5,204 nt of DNA, taken from JAGMDK01 sp023128695 (GTDB taxonomy: Bacteria > Planctomycetota > Phycisphaerae > UBA1845 > Fen-1342). The notes below the pieces were generated by a model. That model made no database searches. It was not told the DNA's origin and saw only the letters and a program-made list of their open reading frames with translations. Below, one piece after another: positions 5,080 to 5,204 of this stretch. Made by a program: the position numbers and the translations under genes. The stretch's first letter is position 1; each line of letters starts with the position of its first letter. The stretch spans positions 1-5,204 of the forward strand of contig DAOVQG010000324.1 of NCBI GenBank assembly GCA_030628805.1, read 5' to 3'.

Positions 5080-5204
5080 GTGTGCCGTGAAAAGGCGCGG
5101 ATCTTCAGTGGGTGAGATTCCCACCCGGCAACTTGTCGCTCCCGCCGGTAGCAATCGGAGCGGTCACGGAGGTGACGAAGTGGCTGAAGCACTCCGGTGT
5201 AGAG
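5080..5204 (+). mobile_element. Probable 5' end of a group II intron (cut by window edge)
   Basis: The sequence from 5080 begins GTGTG, fitting the GUGYG 5' boundary of group II introns. It then runs into closely packed hairpins like domain I: GTGGG/CCCAC (5108-5112/5120-5124, loop TGAGATT), CGCTCC/GGAGCG (5137-5142/5157-5162) and GTCAC-GGAG-GTGAC (5163-5176). The GATCTTCAGTGGGTGAGATT stretch resembles intron 5' regions I recall upstream of intron-encoded reverse transcriptases. No open frame of quality is present. The putative exon ends TAATTCA, 13 bases after the rhomboid-like stop codon, with no terminator hairpin between. The catalytic domain V and any maturase would lie beyond the window. 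An FMN-riboswitch-like reading was considered and is weaker. Confidence 0.55.

Noticed and set aside
4182..5192. Long minus-strand open frame of 336 codons opposite the rhomboid-like gene
   Set aside because: The plus-strand frame has clear membrane segments, rhomboid motifs and a good ribosome site. The opposite frame has Gln/Arg/His-rich composition typical of a shadow in GC-rich DNA.
5098..5204. FMN riboswitch suggested by GGATCTTC followed by GGGTGAGATTCCCACCCGG
   Set aside because: The opening resembles the FMN aptamer, but the conserved ACCGGCGGT is replaced by ACCCGGCAAC, no GCGAGC or AGTCCGGATG-type segment follows, and no GAAGATC closes the first stem within the window. The GTGTG start and hairpin series fit a group II intron better.

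Overview
The window looks like a stretch of a GC-rich bacterial chromosome, most plausibly from Planctomycetota or a similar repeat-rich phylum. That assignment is inference. It rests on high GC, sparse gene packing, and abundant short palindromic intergenic repeats whose reverse-strand reading gives the peptide GTGILPV and whose forward reading includes GGGCTAAAGCCCGCGG-type blocks. I associate such repeats with planctomycete-like genomes from memory and could not search for them.

Layout. Positions 1-437 hold no convincing gene but several dyads, including an 18-bp perfect palindrome and a GACAG-type dyad overlapping a weak promoter-like sequence. Positions 438-567 are a tandem 57-bp repeat (two full copies and a truncated third) that ends about 12 bp before the GTG start of uvrA. 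The uvrA gene (580-3534, 984 aa) encodes the damage-recognition ATPase of nucleotide excision repair. All its ATPase and zinc-binding motifs are intact, and it has two insertions relative to E. coli UvrA; one contains a heptamer microsatellite. After 37 bp comes a small MazG-like/PRA-PH-type NTP pyrophosphohydrolase (3572-3949), probably in the same transcript, giving a repair plus nucleotide-pool-cleaning pair.

Positions 3950-4220 form a second repeat-rich intergenic region. It contains three more copies of the 28-bp core found in the upstream repeat, two of them in inverted orientation, and a composite palindrome. Next is a rhomboid-fold membrane protein (4221-5066) in which the catalytic Ser and His positions appear to be lost, so it is probably a pseudoprotease. 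It ends in a short conserved-looking helical tail after an Arg/Pro-rich linker.

Thirteen bases after that stop codon, from 5080 to the window end, the sequence starts with GTGTG and contains a series of short hairpins resembling domain I at the 5' end of a bacterial group II intron. If so, the rest of the intron, with any reverse transcriptase gene, lies beyond the window. I see no CRISPR array, tRNA or rRNA. No clearly new defence or biosynthetic system is visible. The most unusual items are the predicted inactive rhomboid, the shared repeat core on both sides of the uvrA operon, and the frame-sensitive microsatellite inside uvrA.
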